62,000 nucleotides of DNA from Gnetum montanum (Eukaryota; Streptophyta; Gnetopsida; Gnetales; Gnetaceae), in contig MNCI01005415.1 in NCBI GenBank assembly GCA_015680685.1, positions 209,812-271,811 on the forward strand. Direction: 5' to 3'. Made by a program: the position numbers and the translations under genes. The notes beneath the pieces were generated by a model that worked only from the letters and a program-made list of their open reading frames with translations, was not told where the DNA came from and searched no databases. The stretch's first letter is position 1. The number at the start of each line of letters is the position of its first letter. This document shows positions 1-11,487 of this stretch, piece after piece.

Positions 1-542
1 AAATGTTAACTAAGAAAACAATAAATAATAATTAACAATTAAACAATTAAAAACTAAGTGATTGTTGCAATGATGGATTAATCTTAATATTTATTTCCGA
101 TTGTGTGCATGTCCAAGTACGTCACACTTGAACAAAGGTTTCATATAATTACAAAGCATCACACTATGGGCATGCACTTGGGAGAGAACTAAAAACTAAC
201 AAAATGACTCTACCCTAAAGACTTACCCACTAACTTCCTTCCTGTGTGCCTGAGTGCTATATTTATAGGTCAACATAGGAATCACGATATCATGTAATTG
301 ATATCATTATCTAAGCTATGATATCATGTACTTCATATTGAGTATCCAATATTAGGATCTCAAAAATCATGATTCATCACTAAATTTTCTAGTTCAAGGC
401 TATGGTAGGTCATGGTACCAATTTAAGGCCTTGGCAAGCCATTGAAAGTAGGCTCACTTGTGAATGATTTTCAGCTACATGTAATATGGCTTTAGATAAG
501 AATGATTAATCAGATTAACAAGCTTATTCCAATCCATGTCAG
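1..542 (-). repeat. LTR-like 3' remnant of element A
   Basis: AT-rich noncoding DNA to the left of the element A reverse transcriptase. A minus-strand TATAAATA lies at 260-267, in a context like the TATA boxes of the other LTRs here. Two units of the TTAAACTAG-type repeat lie at about 388-445. In element D the order after integrase is repeat array then 3' LTR, so A seems to have lost everything between RT and the distal array. No LTR end could be fixed because the window starts inside it. Confidence 0.45.
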
Positions 543-1256
543 CTATTCCCAAAGCTCCTTAAGGTTGCTAGGTGTTTCTAATCTACATATGGCATTAACC
601 TTATCAAGATCAACATGTATCCCTTCTTTAGATACTACAAAGCTAATCATCTTACTAGTCTTGACATCAAAGATACATTTCTTAGGATTAAGTCTAAGCT
701 CATACTTGAGACATCATTTAAACACAAGCTCTAGGTCATTATCATGGTCATTATCCACTTTAGATTTAATGAATATATTCTCTATGTAATTATTTAGCAA
801 ACCTAACATGTAATCACTTAAGATATAGGTCATGGATTTTTGATAGCATGCTCCTATGTTATTAAGACCACAACACATCATGGTATAGTAAAAGGTATTA
901 CAAGGGGTCATGAATGCTATGCTAAGTTGGTGCTCTAGGTTGATCCTATTCTTGTTATATCCCAAGAACCCATCCATAAACGAAAATAGGGCATGTCTAG
1001 TCATGATATCAATAAGTTGACTAATACTAGGTAAATGAAAGTCATCCTTAATAGTTTCTTTATTTAGATGTCAAAAATTAATGCAAATATGGATAGTCCC
1101 ATTTTTCTTAGGGACTAGCACTATGTTAGAAATCCATTCTACATAATTGACATCCCTAATGAAACCAACTTGGTAGAGATTTGAGATCTAATCATGAACT
1201 ACCAAGGACAAATTAGGTCTAATCTTGCATACTTTTTGCTTAACTAGTTTAATGGT
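543..1256 (-). pseudogene. Element A reverse transcriptase fragment (Ty3/gypsy)
   Basis: Reads as one continuous minus-strand frame of about 235 codons with only three stops (after VVHD, INF and VFK). Recognisable RT blocks in order are KLVKQKVCKIRP, WISNIVLVPKKNG, FMDGFLGYNKNRI, AFMTPCNTF and LRLNPKKCIFDV. The catalytic Y-x-D-D box is replaced by YIEN, so the copy is inactive. It is closely related to the RT of elements D and F. At its N-terminal side the homology stops exactly where the left LTR of element B begins (1262). At its C-terminal side it stops near 543, before RNase H. RT would have made cDNA from the element's RNA in cytoplasmic particles. Confidence in the family is high; the upstream part of this pol was not found. 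Confidence 0.9.
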
Positions 1257-1261
1257 AGGAT

Positions 1262-2422
1262 TGTAACAATCGAAAATATCAGTGGTTCAAATCACCAAGG
1301 AGTCAACAGATGCATAGCATTAACCCCACCTTCATGTGAGGGCCTTGTTGGAAAATGGAGGTGGAGTGTCCTAAATGATCTTGTTAATCGAATAGGAACT
1401 TTGCCAATTGTAATCAGGGTAGTGGATGTAACTGGGAGGTGGCATGGTTAGTTGAAATGAAAATGTAAAAAATGTGAATGGTGCTAAGTGTTAAAGTAGT
1501 GTTTCATGATGTTATGTATAGAGCATAGCCATGGAATTGGGGCAAGGGTAGATAAGGGTTTTAACCAAAATGAGAGTGTCAACCCATATAGGCTACCATC
1601 TGAGCATAGTACAATGTGACGATGCATGAAAAAATATGAAAAGATGCAAGAAAATGCAATAAAATGTTAGAAACATGAGAGAGAAATAAATAAAATACCC
1701 CCAAATGGAATCATAGAAAATTTAAAAAGGGTCTCAAAAGGTATAAAGTGTACAATAAGCACTATGGGAGCATAGTCACAGTCTTGAAGATGTCTGGCTG
1801 TGAAGTTTGATGCTTGTCGTGATGAACTGTGCCTGCCGAGTTGGTTACCATGGTGTACTATGCGGTGTTATGTAGGGCTACAACAAGGCTATGGTGTACC
1901 ATGCAGTGCAACTATGTCTCTTTGGTAGTGTGGTGCACTCTAGGTCTCATTCATGTATGGAGCTAAGTGCCAAGATGCCAAAATGTCAAATGCCAAATGA
2001 AAGTGCCAACTGTCCAACTGGTGAAAAATGGAAGCCAACTGCTTAAAACATTAGGGTGCAAGGGTATTTATAGGGCTAGGGTAACCCAAGATGTGGATCA
2101 AGCACCACATGGTAGTTCAGTAGGTGGGACCACAAGAAAAATTCAAAATTTTTCTAAGTTTGGTAACTATGCTTATCCTATGTTACATGTGGTACATCAG
2201 ATGCTCTCTGGAAAAAGGGCGTAACATGAACACTTGGAAGAATCTAGTGAAGATTGTAATCCTTATTCTAATTATGCTAGCTATGCTCTAAAGAATAGTA
2301 GAAAGGATGGCCTTAGGAGTTAGAAAATTTTCCAAATGCTTCTTCCATGTTTGTTGCCTAACACTTGGGTAAAACTAGCCACTGAAAAATATGCTACATT
2401 GGCTACGCTCTATAGCATAGCA
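1262..2422 (-). repeat. Element B left LTR (3' LTR on minus)
   Basis: Aligns over its length with 8794-9975, for example at AAATCACCAAGG near its start and CTATGCT-rich DNA near its end. It begins TG and ends CA. A minus-strand TATAAATA lies at 2065-2072. It is rich in the words CTATGC and GCATAG. The 18-bp near-palindrome at 2403-2420 sits at the terminus, and a second copy at 2532-2549, just outside this boundary, is a perfect palindrome, so the true end could be about 2550. Confidence 0.75.
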
Positions 2423-4240
2423 ACCCAGGAGATAGAGAATTTGACAAACTATTTCATCAATCTGAAATAATCCTAACAACCTTTAGCTTAGCAGTTAGCC
2501 AAACTGGCCATGGAAGTATGTGCTATGCTGGCTATGCTCTAGAGCATAGTAGGTAGAGTGAGAACATAGCAAGACATTTAGAAAAATTTCCATGTAGCTA
2601 TTGTTAACATTTAGAATTTTTTTTGCAAAATAGGGCTTGATGCATGCTATGTAGGGAAGAATAACACAAATACTTAGAAAATTTTTCCAAGTTTTGACAC
2701 TTAGATAAATTTGCAGTTGAAGTGCTAAGGCTTGAAATTGGTGGTGTTTCATTGTCCTCTCTTTATTGATGTCTAGAGAAGTGGCTTGAGAGACATTGAC
2801 AAACAATATGAAAAACCATGGCAAACATGACACCAACATTTCTCGTAAGTACCCAATTAGAAAAAACCTCACCATGCTTGATAGTGTTAAGGGAATAAAG
2901 TATTGTAAGCGGTACGTTAAGTAGATGGACCAAGGGATAGCATGTGGGAAGGATGCTCATTGTGCATGCAACTGAAGAATGTAGCATCATGATGGATTTT
3001 TGCCAAATTGTGATCCCTCCTTGGAGTGTTTGTGAGGGAATCAACATACAACAATGGATTGCTCCTAAAATTTTGACCTTTTGTTAGAGTTATTATGAGA
3101 GAGTTGATCTAGGGTTGGGCTGGCTGTGAAATGACAACTTTGCTATTTTTACTTAAGCACTTGTTTTGTTCCATTTTTTGAACTAGAAGATATTTTACTT
3201 ATGGACTACGTGCTATTCAACAAGTTTTGTTTAGAGGCAACCATGTCAAATTTGTAGGAAAAGTGTTTCAACCCTAGGATGAGTTATGTTACATCCACTT
3301 GGGCTTTGACTAACCCACAAAGGCTTCCCATGGGACAACTTGCATTATGTTTCTCATGGGTTCTACGGTTAACTAAAAGAAGGGTATCATGTGCATCAGA
3401 GAATCTTGTAGTGAATGCAGGGAAGTGTAAGGTAGAGCTGGAAATGTGAATAGGCTATAGTAGGATAATAGGGATATGCACTCTTGAGTGGCTTGATGAG
3501 TCAAAGCAGACACATCAGAGTAGTGTAGTGAATTTCCACCATGGTGAATTACAACTCTAAACAACCATTGCTAAGGCTTCAACTTGCAAATGAAACTTAG
3601 AGAAAATAACAAAACAACCACATCATGTGAGATGAGAGAAAACTCTTATTTGTGAGGGAACTACAAGGGCCATGAGTGCTATGTCAATTGTAGGTGCATG
3701 TAGTGTCCAAAGAAGGAAGGCCAGTGTAGGCATCAATGGAAGTAGGCTACAAAAGCTCTAGTAGCCACACCAAAACTAAGCACCTAAGTGGATAAATGCA
3801 TTAGCAATGCAGGTGCTTGAGACCCCTCACCAAGGATAAGAGCTAGGAAACCTAGAAACATGGTAGAGAGTCACACTACTAGATGCTCTTGCAAGCCTAT
3901 GTAATGTTGAGGGCTAGATGATTGTAGTGTTATGACTAGGCCATAATACCGCTAGTTCTCCAATGAGTGATGCTAACAATGAAAGCTCTAATCAATATGA
4001 CTAGTGATGGTGGCGGTAGTGCTAGAAGGCTAGCAAGATGCATGAAGGCATCTCTAGAGGATCAACAAGATGCAAAGGGTGGTGACATTGAAAATGTTCC
4101 ATAGGGCTTTTTCTTGACAATGTGAACTACATTTTGGAATTAAAACACCCCACCCCACCCTACCCAAGAGGTGTGAGCAAGTGATGGAGGGTTGCAAGTA
4201 TTCACACTCGCTTATTTGCAAAACTATGTGTGTTGAACTA
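2423..4240. other. Element B inner region with no recognised gene
   Basis: About 1.8 kb between the left LTR and the repeat array of element B. It holds a perfect palindrome (CTATGCTCTAGAGCATAG, 2532-2549) and short open frames on both strands. None of them resembles pol or the antisense accessory gene found in C, D and E. By position the accessory gene would be expected here on the plus strand; I looked for its most conserved blocks and did not find them. Confidence 0.5.
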
Positions 4241-4242
4241 CA

Positions 4243-4700
4243 AACCTATTTTTAGGTCTTGGTGTGCTGCACACTATACTAGTTTAATGTCCTAGTAGAC
4301 TGTGGATTTAGTTTAAGGTTCTAGCCGACCATGATATGCTAGTTTATAGTACTAGTAGATTGTTGTGTGCTAGTTTAGCATCATAGTAGATACCAAACTA
4401 CCATTTTAAGGTTGTAGAAGACCATGATATGGGTGCCAATTTAATGTCATAGTCTAAGGACATTTTTTCCTAGTTTAGTGTTGTAGCAGATGTTCCATGC
4501 TTACCTTGCTCTTGTGCGGTGCAATGCTACATGCATATTCATGTTGTGTGCTTACAAGATCTTGAAAAAAATAACTAGAAAAACAACATCAAGTAAATAG
4601 AGTTAAAATGCATGAATGAAAGGAAAATAATATGAAAAATGATAATTTTAGACCATTCTGGACCATGGGCTAGTTTAAGGCCTTTTTAGGCCATGTGTTT
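4243..4700 (-). repeat. Element B array of TTAAACTAG-type repeats
   Basis: On the plus strand the motif reads as variants of CTAGTTTAAGG followed by a TAG/ATGG-like block and GACCATG. About six units lie in 4243-4497 and one more near 4655-4700. Read on minus, as element B is transcribed, this is the same motif found after protease in element D and after the truncated gag in element C. It has no coding content. Confidence 0.7.
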
Positions 4701-4996
4701 TTGATGTTTTTCAAATTCAATGTTTAAGTTAAGTTAATGAATGCATAAACAAAGTAGAAATGCATAAACAAAGTGAAGTAGTGTGTAAACTAGGCAAATA
4801 GGTGAAATGTAAATGCATGAAAAAATGCAATGAAAGAAAAAATCAAAAATGCATGGCCAATGGAAGCAAGGGGTAAGTAGGTGCTTAGTGCATTTCTGGC
4901 CAAGGGAAAGTATTGATCATGTAGTTTCTTCCTAATATAGTTTGGGTTAGGGGATGTGTAGGGTTTAGGATCCTCTAGGAGGTTGTTGGCTTCAAC

Positions 4997-5700
4997 TACT
5001 CATTTGGGTGTGTTAACCTTAGTCATTATTTTGGTTGCCATAGGTGTACCACCAAGAAACTCCACCTTTGACACTTGCTCCATGTCTATGTTATGGGTAG
5101 TTAGAGGGGGGACATTATCACCATGGATGATAACTTGACCACCTTCATATGGAAGGTGGACTTCTTGGTGGATGAGAGAGGAGATGGCTTGTAGTTGGGC
5201 TAGCCAAGGCCTACCAAGGATTAGGTTGAAGCCTAGCATCTCTTCTATGATAGTGAAATTTATGCTAGTGGGGAATTTTTCTCCTACCACGAAGGCTAAG
5301 TTGATTATACCCTTGGTAGTGACGGATGATCCATTGAAGGATTTTAGATAAATGGTTTTGGTTGGCCTAATTTAATTTGCTAGGCCTAGCTTGTCAATGA
5401 TGGAGTACAGGACTACATTTTTTGTTGCACCATCATCGACATGCACTTTGCAAATGGTGCACTGCCCAATACATATGCTAATGGACAATGGAGCTATAGT
5501 GACCTCCCCTCGTTTGAGGTTGACCTTAACTACATCATAATGAAAGGCTAGGGATTTTGAATCTAATTTTTGTGGTTTAGGGCACACCATCATTGCATAT
5601 ATGGGTACCTCAACTACAGGGATGTCCTTCATAATAGGAATGGAGGCCAACATCTAGGCCAAATCTTGGTGGTGAGCAGATGAGGTTATGACTAGGTTGT
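4997..5700 (-). pseudogene. Element B retropepsin-like protease and its C-terminal extension
   Basis: Two open minus-strand stretches (5653-5372 and 5290-5000) in related frames carry an aspartic protease. The active-site loop reads VDDGATKNV near 5426-5440, followed by the flap/C-terminal block FNLILGRPWLAQLQ and a LPYEGG tail. Elements D and E have the same blocks, DDGA included, so an Asp at the position usually held by Thr or Ser is a family trait. The enzyme would have processed the Gag-Pol precursor. It directly follows gag and is the last recognisable gene of B. In-frame stops show it is dead. Confidence 0.85.
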
Positions 5701-8290
5701 AAAGGCTCAACCTTGTGTTCTTTTGCTTGAGCATTTGTTTCACTTGGGTTAGTGTAGTTATAAAGTCCTTATTATTGGCTATGGTGTTGGCCTTGACATC
5801 CTCCATGTGGCTTGAGAGCCTAATATCTCATGGAGGGGACTTGGGCTTGGATTTCTTGGCCTACTTTGTGGTAGGGATCCCAATGTTTAGTTGTTGCTTG
5901 TTGGTTATGGCCTTTGCTTTGTCCATGGGAGACGCGAGGCACTCATTCGTTCTCTTGCATTGCCATTGGGTAGGCCTACCTAGGTTGTTAGCTGGGTTGG
6001 CCCTCAAAGTATGAGAGGCCAAGATGTTGCTCACTATTGAGCTTTGGGTGGGTGAGGGGCCATCATGTTTTGATACCCTTATGACAAATGGCGGTTTTGG
6101 AGTTGTTGTGGGGCCAGCTTGTTGTAGCACCTTGATAATGAAAGGTTACTTAGTGGTTGTTGTTGCTACATATTGCCAATTTAACATCTTAGTAGATAGT
6201 TGGTGTGGGATGTTAACCATGAAGGGTGTTGTGGGTGCTCGAGGTGGCACTTTGATAACAAAGTGGGGCCTCTTGCTTGTGGAGGATAAGGGGATCCTTG
6301 CCTTGTTAGGAGGCACAAAAGGTTGTTGCATAGGTTTATACTTGCCACCTACATTGATGAAGTTTATGACATAGGGGGTGTCATATACATTGGATTGGCT
6401 CATTACATTGAGCACTAGTTGGCCCTATTCTATCATTCCTTGCAAGTCATGTTGCAAAGCACGATAGTTGTCTGTACTATGACTAGATAGCTAGTGGTAA
6501 TGAAAATATTGGTATAGTTGGAAATGTTGTGGGATTGGGGGCTTGTTTGGTACTAATGAGGTAGGATTCCTGAGTAGTTCATAGTACCTATCATGTTTTT
6601 GGTAGGCAATCTCTAATATGTGTTTGTATTGGATTCACCTAGCTTTTAGAAGTTACTCCAATAGTTCAAAGGGTTCCATTGGTAGTGGTGTATACTTTGA
6701 GCAATCCTTATGCTCAAAGATGGGCCTTAGGGTATCCCCTACTGATGTAGGTGAGTTGATGCTAGAGTTGGTGGCTTTATGAGTTGAGGCCTTGGGCTAC
6801 TTCGCCATCAAGCCCTAGTTGGTTGCGTTTGTGCTTGCGGTCACTATTTCCACTATTGCATTTTGTTTGTGTGCATGTTGGTTTCTGTAGGCCACATAGG
6901 ATAGGTTATTACTAGATTGGGTTACCTCTTCTATGTCTTTCATTTGGGCAAAGGCTTGGCTAAGATACTTCAAGACTAGGTAATACAGTTTGGACTTGAT
7001 GAAGTCATTCACTGCACCCTTGAAGATGGCCAGTAGGTGCATCTTTGGTAAGGGTTCATACATTTCGCTCAATGCAGCACTCTAGTGTTGGAGGAATTTT
7101 GGCATGGGCTCTAAGGGCCCCTACTTGACTTACATGAACTAGTCGAGGGTTGTTTCAAGCTTTAGTTTGTACCTAAAGCGCGTCACAAACTGGCTCATGA
7201 GATCCTCCAAAGAAGAGATTTAGGCCTTGGGTAGCACATGATACCAGTCTAAGGCCTTTCTAGTGAGTGACATGGGGAACATGCACATGATGACATGTGG
7301 CTAGGCTTGAAGGAGCAGACACTCAAATCAAAATGTGACCAAGTGTCAATTGGGGTTCCCTTCATTGTTGTACTTGGTGAGTTGAGGTAGCTGGACCCTA
7401 GTTGGAAGAGTTAGAGGTGGTATCGTAGGACTTATGAGATCATCCTAGTAGAAGTCCACCACCTTAATAGTGTTAGATTTGGTAGGCTTGAGTTGATTGA
7501 TCTCCTTTATCAAGCATTGGATTAGATGGAATGCTTGATCCAAGCTTGATGATCTGCTAGTTGGTTGCATTGGCTGGGCTTGTGTTGGTTGCATAGCATA
7601 AGATCTGATTGTTGGTTGTAGAGTTTGCTAGTTTAATGCTAGAGTGCACAAGATTAGTTGATGTGTTGGCTAAGCCACGGGCCTGATGATTGAGGTGGAA
7701 AACACATGAGTGGGTTGGATAGATGCCATGGACACCAATGGGACAAGTGGAACCTAGGATTCCTGTGTCGTATAGGGCTAGGAGGTGGCCCCTATGTAAG
7801 CATAGGGTTGGAAAAATGTAGTGGTTTCTTGCAAGGAAGGTTGAATTGGCTTGATCACCATCTTGGAGGGGATAGGTGGACCAAATTGAGGAAGGGCCAT
7901 GTTAGGGAGTAGTTGTTGAAAGATAGTGCAGAGGGGGCTCTCATGTTTAGAGCAAGCCTCGAACTCATCTTCTTCCTCTTATGAGGATTCCTCATAGGTT
8001 GTCCCTGCATCATGCTTGTGTGCATGAATGAGTTGGGATAATAGCTAATGGTAGGAATCCATGAGTGGGATTATATCAAACAAGGTAGGGTTGTATTCTC
8101 ATTCATCTTGATGGACTCACTCATAGTCCTATTTTGCATCCAAATCAAGGTAATCCACTGGTAATCCTGCTTGGATTTTGGTGCAAACAAAATTGTATTT
8201 TTTCTGGCTTAGTGCAACATGCTTTGGGTGGATCATGGTGTTAAATGTGTTAAACACTGATGTAGAAGGTTAATCTGGATTCATGTTCAT
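5701..8290 (-). pseudogene. Element B gag, decayed
   Basis: Starts at a double methionine (8290 and 8284) about 480 bases downstream of the primer-binding site. The N-terminal block contains KKYNFVCTKIQAGLP, matching NFICIKIQ in element D and NFICVKIQ in element C. An acidic EEEDEF patch follows, then a Pro/Gln-rich linker, then the capsid part, best preserved at 7072-6815 (LLAIFKGAVNDFIKSKLYYL). Downstream come proline-rich stretches at 6415-6146 and 6130-5861. The same capsid segment is recognisable in D (21321-21590) and E (near 47600-47690). Gag would have formed the cytoplasmic particle that packages element RNA. Stops and frame changes are scattered along it. Confidence 0.85.
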
Positions 8291-8299
8291 AAATCAGGT

Positions 8300-8590
8300 T
8301 GTAAGAGTTGCTATTTGTAGAAAATAGGTAACTCTAAAAACTGTAGAAAAATGACTAAGTCTGCTAGTAGTAGAAAAATAGCTAAGTATGGGAACTACAA
8401 AAAAAAAGAAGTAACCGAGTGTAAAACTATAGAAAATTGGCTAAGTATGAAACTACAAAAATTTTGCAAAGTATAAAAATGTATAAAAAATGTGAAGTAT
8501 GAAAATGTAGAAAAAATTCTAAGTATGGAAATGTAGAAAAAATGCTAACTATGGAAGTTGCTGAAAATGGCTAACTATGGCACTATGCTT
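8300..8590 (-). repeat. Leader tandem repeat of element B
   Basis: About nine degenerate units of roughly 30 bp lie between the primer-binding site and gag. On plus they read as variants of AAATGTAGAAAAAATGCTAA followed by GTATGG. Element D has an unrelated tandem repeat at the same place (about 19500-19815). Confidence 0.7.
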
Positions 8591-8767
8591 GCTATGGTGG
8601 AGCTTGTTATGCTCTAAGAACTTGTTACACTCTCCAAAGAATCCATATTTTAACATAATGGATATAGTTGGGATTTTGTCCTACGGGGTTCTAGGGTAAT
8701 TGATAACTAGTAATGAAGGTGCAGAAAGCATGTAGGAATACCCTTGAACATAGAAGAAATGGAAGAC

Positions 8768-8783
8768 CCTCCTTCTAGCATCA
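8768..8783 (-). promoter_or_regulatory. Primer-binding-site relic of element B
   Basis: On minus it reads TGATGCTAGAAGGAGG, about 10 bases inside the right LTR. It matches TGGCGCTAGAAGGAGG in element D (19385) and TGGTGCTAGAAGAAGG in element C (11472), apart from G-to-A and C-to-T changes. A primer-binding site starting TGG pairs with a tRNA 3' CCA end. I do not assign the tRNA. Confidence 0.7.
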
Positions 8784-8793
8784 AAAAATATAA

Positions 8794-9975
8794 TGACCAA
8801 AAATATTGGTGGCTGAAATCACCAAGGGATTAATGGATGCATAGCCTTAACCCCACCTCTACATCAGGGCCTTCCTAGAAAATAGAGGTAGAGTGCACTA
8901 AACGATCTTGTTGATTGAATAAGGATTTTTCCAGTTGCAACTGGGGCAGTAGGTGTGACTGAGGAGGGGGAGTGGCATGGTTAGCCAAAATACAAATGCA
9001 AATAACATGAAATGGTGCTCTAAGTGTTAAAGTGATGTTTTGCAGCGCTAAGTGTAGAGCATAGCCATGGAATAGGGGTCAGTGTAGCTACGGGTTTTGA
9101 CCAAAACAAGAGTGTCAACCCATAGAGACTACCTCCTGAGCATAGTACAACATGACGATGCATGAAAAAATGTAAGAAGATGTGGAAAAAATGCAATAAA
9201 ATGCTAGATAAAGGAGAGAGAATTGGAACACCACCCCATATGGAAGCATAGTTAATTCCAAAAGGGTATCAAAAGGTACACAGTGTATAACAAGCATAGT
9301 AGGAGCATAGTCATAGTCTCGATGGTGTTAGGCCATGAAGTCTGGTGCTCTTCGTGATGAACTATGTCTACTAGGTTGGCCATTGTAGTGTATCATGCAA
9401 TGTTCTACAGGGCTACAATGGGGCTACGATGTACCGTGTAGTGTAGCTATACCTCTCTACTAATGTGGTGTGCTCCAAGTCTCATTCACCCATGGAGCTA
9501 ATTGCCAAGATGCCAGAATGCCAAATGCCAAATGAAAGTGGCAACTACCCAACTGGTAAAAAATGGAAGCCAACCCATTAAAATATTAGGGTGTAGGAGT
9601 ATTTATAGGGCTTGGGTTAGCCCAAGATGTAGATTGGGTGCCACGTGGTAATGCAATAAGTGGGACCACAAGAAAAATTCAGAAATTTTCTAAGTCTAGC
9701 TGCTACACGTATCCCATGTTACATGCGAGACATGAGATTCTCCCCAAGGATAAGGCATAGTATGGACACTTAGAAGAATTTGGTGAATATTGTAGTCCTT
9801 GTTCTTGTTATGCTAGCCATGATTTAGAGTTTAGTGAAAGGGATGGCCTTAGGAGTTAGAAAATTTGCAAAGTGCCTCTTCCATGTTGAGATAGCTTGAT
9901 AACTTCTTCCCTAACACTTAGGAAAAATTGGCCATTGAAAATTGTGCTACACTGGCTATGCTCTAGAGCATAACA
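8794..9975 (-). repeat. Element B right LTR (5' LTR on minus)
   Basis: Pairs with 1262-2422. It begins TGACC and ends ACA. Minus-strand TATAAATA lies at 9600-9607, the likely core promoter of element B. The near-palindrome CTATGCTCTAGAGCATAA lies at 9956-9973. Exactly five bases (GCCTA) separate it from the first TG of element C. Confidence 0.75.
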
Positions 9976-10070
9976 GCCTATGATGAAACACCATGAAAAT
10001 TACAAGTCGGCCTCAGGCAAAGATTCGCAATTCAAGAGAGAGCGCGCATCAGCTTTGTTCAAGGACAAAT

Positions 10071-10410
10071 TTATGCTCTATTACGCACGGCAGCGTAATG
10101 AGCGTAATAAGCTCCAAAATAGTCGAAGACAGGGTCTAGGGAAGCACAATAGTTCGACACGCTTTCTCTCAGCATATGCATAACTTGTCTTTATGCTCGT
10201 TCCACAGCGGTGCGTACCATTGCGTATTTCATCACTAAGGCTAGATATTATTTACGCTTCGTTACGCGCGGTTGCGTAGTGAGCGTAAATGAGACATTGT
10301 TTACACTTCGTTACGCGTAGCTGCGTAGTGAGCGTAAGATAATTTTGAGCCTAATTGTTTTTATACTGGATTATGCTCATACATGCGACACAACGTGAAT
10401 GAGTGTAATA
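10071..10410 (+). repeat. Five ~40-bp palindromes in the element C LTR
   Basis: Imperfect palindromes start at 10071, 10191, 10251, 10300 and 10371. The clearest, 10251-10290, has arms TTTACGCT and AGCGTAAA around an inner pair TTACGC and GCGTA. All share the TTACGC/GCGTAA word and could form hairpins or bind a dimeric protein. They lie 170-520 bases upstream of the TATA box, where LTR enhancers usually sit. Confidence 0.8.
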
Positions 10411-10585
10411 TAGCCTGAAAGCAATTAAAAAACGATCAACATGTACCTGCTCTTCACACGCACAACACACAAACGAGCGTGTTGCGCGTAGTCACAGTTT
10501 GACTTAAAATGGTCGTGTCAACGGAACCCAAAATATCCAGGACCTGTGTCATCAGGGTTGCGCTTGTTTATGGGACCTCGCAGCC

Positions 10586-10593
10586 TATAAATA
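10586..10593 (+). promoter_or_regulatory. TATA box of element C
   Basis: TATAAATA in the context GCCTATAAATAGACC, the best core-promoter match in this LTR. The purine-rich DNA just downstream is a plausible transcript start region. Confidence 0.75.
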
Positions 10594-11289
10594 GACCAGT
10601 TGAAAAAAAGAAAGGGGGCAGCAGAAAATCAAAAGGGCAAGAGCATTTTCTGAGCAAGGAAACACTTATCACCTTGAGCAGAGAAACAAAGAGCAACCTT
10701 TTGGCAACTGCCGACAACACCATCCTTCAGCAAGAACAGAGCACAGTGCGCTTGAGCCTTAGCAACAAGAGAGATCATTCCTTCGGGGAAGATACGACTT
10801 TCTCCATTAGCGATTGCTGCCCTGAGCAGAACCTACTCGAAGCAAAGAAGCTGACCAAGGATTGTGAGATCGTCTTGCCCAGTTTGCAGACTCTACTGGT
10901 TAGAAACAGTTGATCGGCAGACCTCAGAGCTTGACCATCCTTGCATCCCAGCTTTGGCCTGCAAGGTAGATCGGACTTCTATCTGGACAGTTTCCTTGTT
11001 GTTTTGTTCTCATTTTTGTTGCATCGAGTTATTGGGGGTTTCTCCCATTGTAACGTGACATACAAATCATACATTCTTTCAAAAATCGAAACATAGATCT
11101 TTGAAAATCTTGCGTTTCTCTCCTGATTAGCATCTCTTCGGTGTGTTTGACGTTATCATCGTAGCGATCCATCCACATCGTTTTCCTCCCATTTCACGAT
11201 CCCTCGAATCAAATCGAAACAACGCAAAAATCTGTAATCTTCATCATTTTACTGACCCCTAATTCCCTGTCTGATCGACAACACCATTC

Positions 11290-11398
11290 AGCATAGCCCT
11301 GATTCACTTTTTCCAGCATAGCCCTCGCGCGGATTCACTTTTTCCAGCATAGCCCTCACGCGGATTCACTTTTTCCAGCATAGCCCTCGCGCGGATCC
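11290..11398 (+). repeat. 31-bp tandem repeat in the element C LTR
   Basis: Two full 31-bp units beginning AGCATAGCCCTCGCGCGG, flanked by a shorter unit before (lacking the CGCGCG part) and a partial one after. The AGCATAG word also recurs in the LTR of element B. Confidence 0.85.
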
Positions 11399-11471
11399 GT
11401 AGTTAAAACTGTATACATGGAACCTCGGTCGGTATTTCCAGCTACCGACATTTTCTGTCATTACAGTTTTC

Positions 11472-11487
11472 TGGTGCTAGAAGAAGG
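11472..11487 (+). promoter_or_regulatory. Primer-binding site of element C
   Basis: TGGTGCTAGAAGAAGG lies six bases after the LTR end and matches the sites of B and D. It marks 11465 as the LTR boundary and plus as the transcribed strand. Confidence 0.8.

Larger units (their letters stand above)
1262..9975 (-). mobile_element. Element B: LTR retrotransposon with gag-protease only
   Basis: Two direct repeats of about 1.17 kb (1262-2422 and 8794-9975) bound an internal region carrying a primer-binding-site relic, a leader tandem repeat, gag and protease, all on minus, then the TTAAACTAG-type array. No RT, RNase H or integrase was recognised between protease (about 5000) and the left LTR, so B is either a non-autonomous derivative or was internally deleted. 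The left LTR interrupts the RT of element A. I could not confirm a target duplication: the 5 bases before 1262 are AGGAT and those after 9975 are GCCTA, and element C begins directly after. Confidence 0.75.
9981..11465 (+). repeat. Element C 5' LTR
   Basis: Begins TG at 9981, directly after element B, and ends ACA at 11465, six bases before the primer-binding site. It carries five ~40-bp imperfect palindromes in its upstream part, a TATAAATA at 10586-10593, and a 31-bp tandem repeat near its end. The 134-codon open frame at 10509-10913 runs across the TATA box and is not treated as a gene. With no second LTR to compare, the left boundary rests on TG and on the abrupt change from element B. 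Confidence 0.7.

Noticed and set aside
502-789. Plus frames over the RT of A and similar frames at 59092-59298, 6024-6374 and 47376-47690
   Set aside because: Shadows of minus-strand gag or pol.
10509-10913. 134-codon plus frame in the element C LTR
   Set aside because: It spans the TATA box and presumptive transcript start, has no recognisable motif and no homologue in other LTRs.
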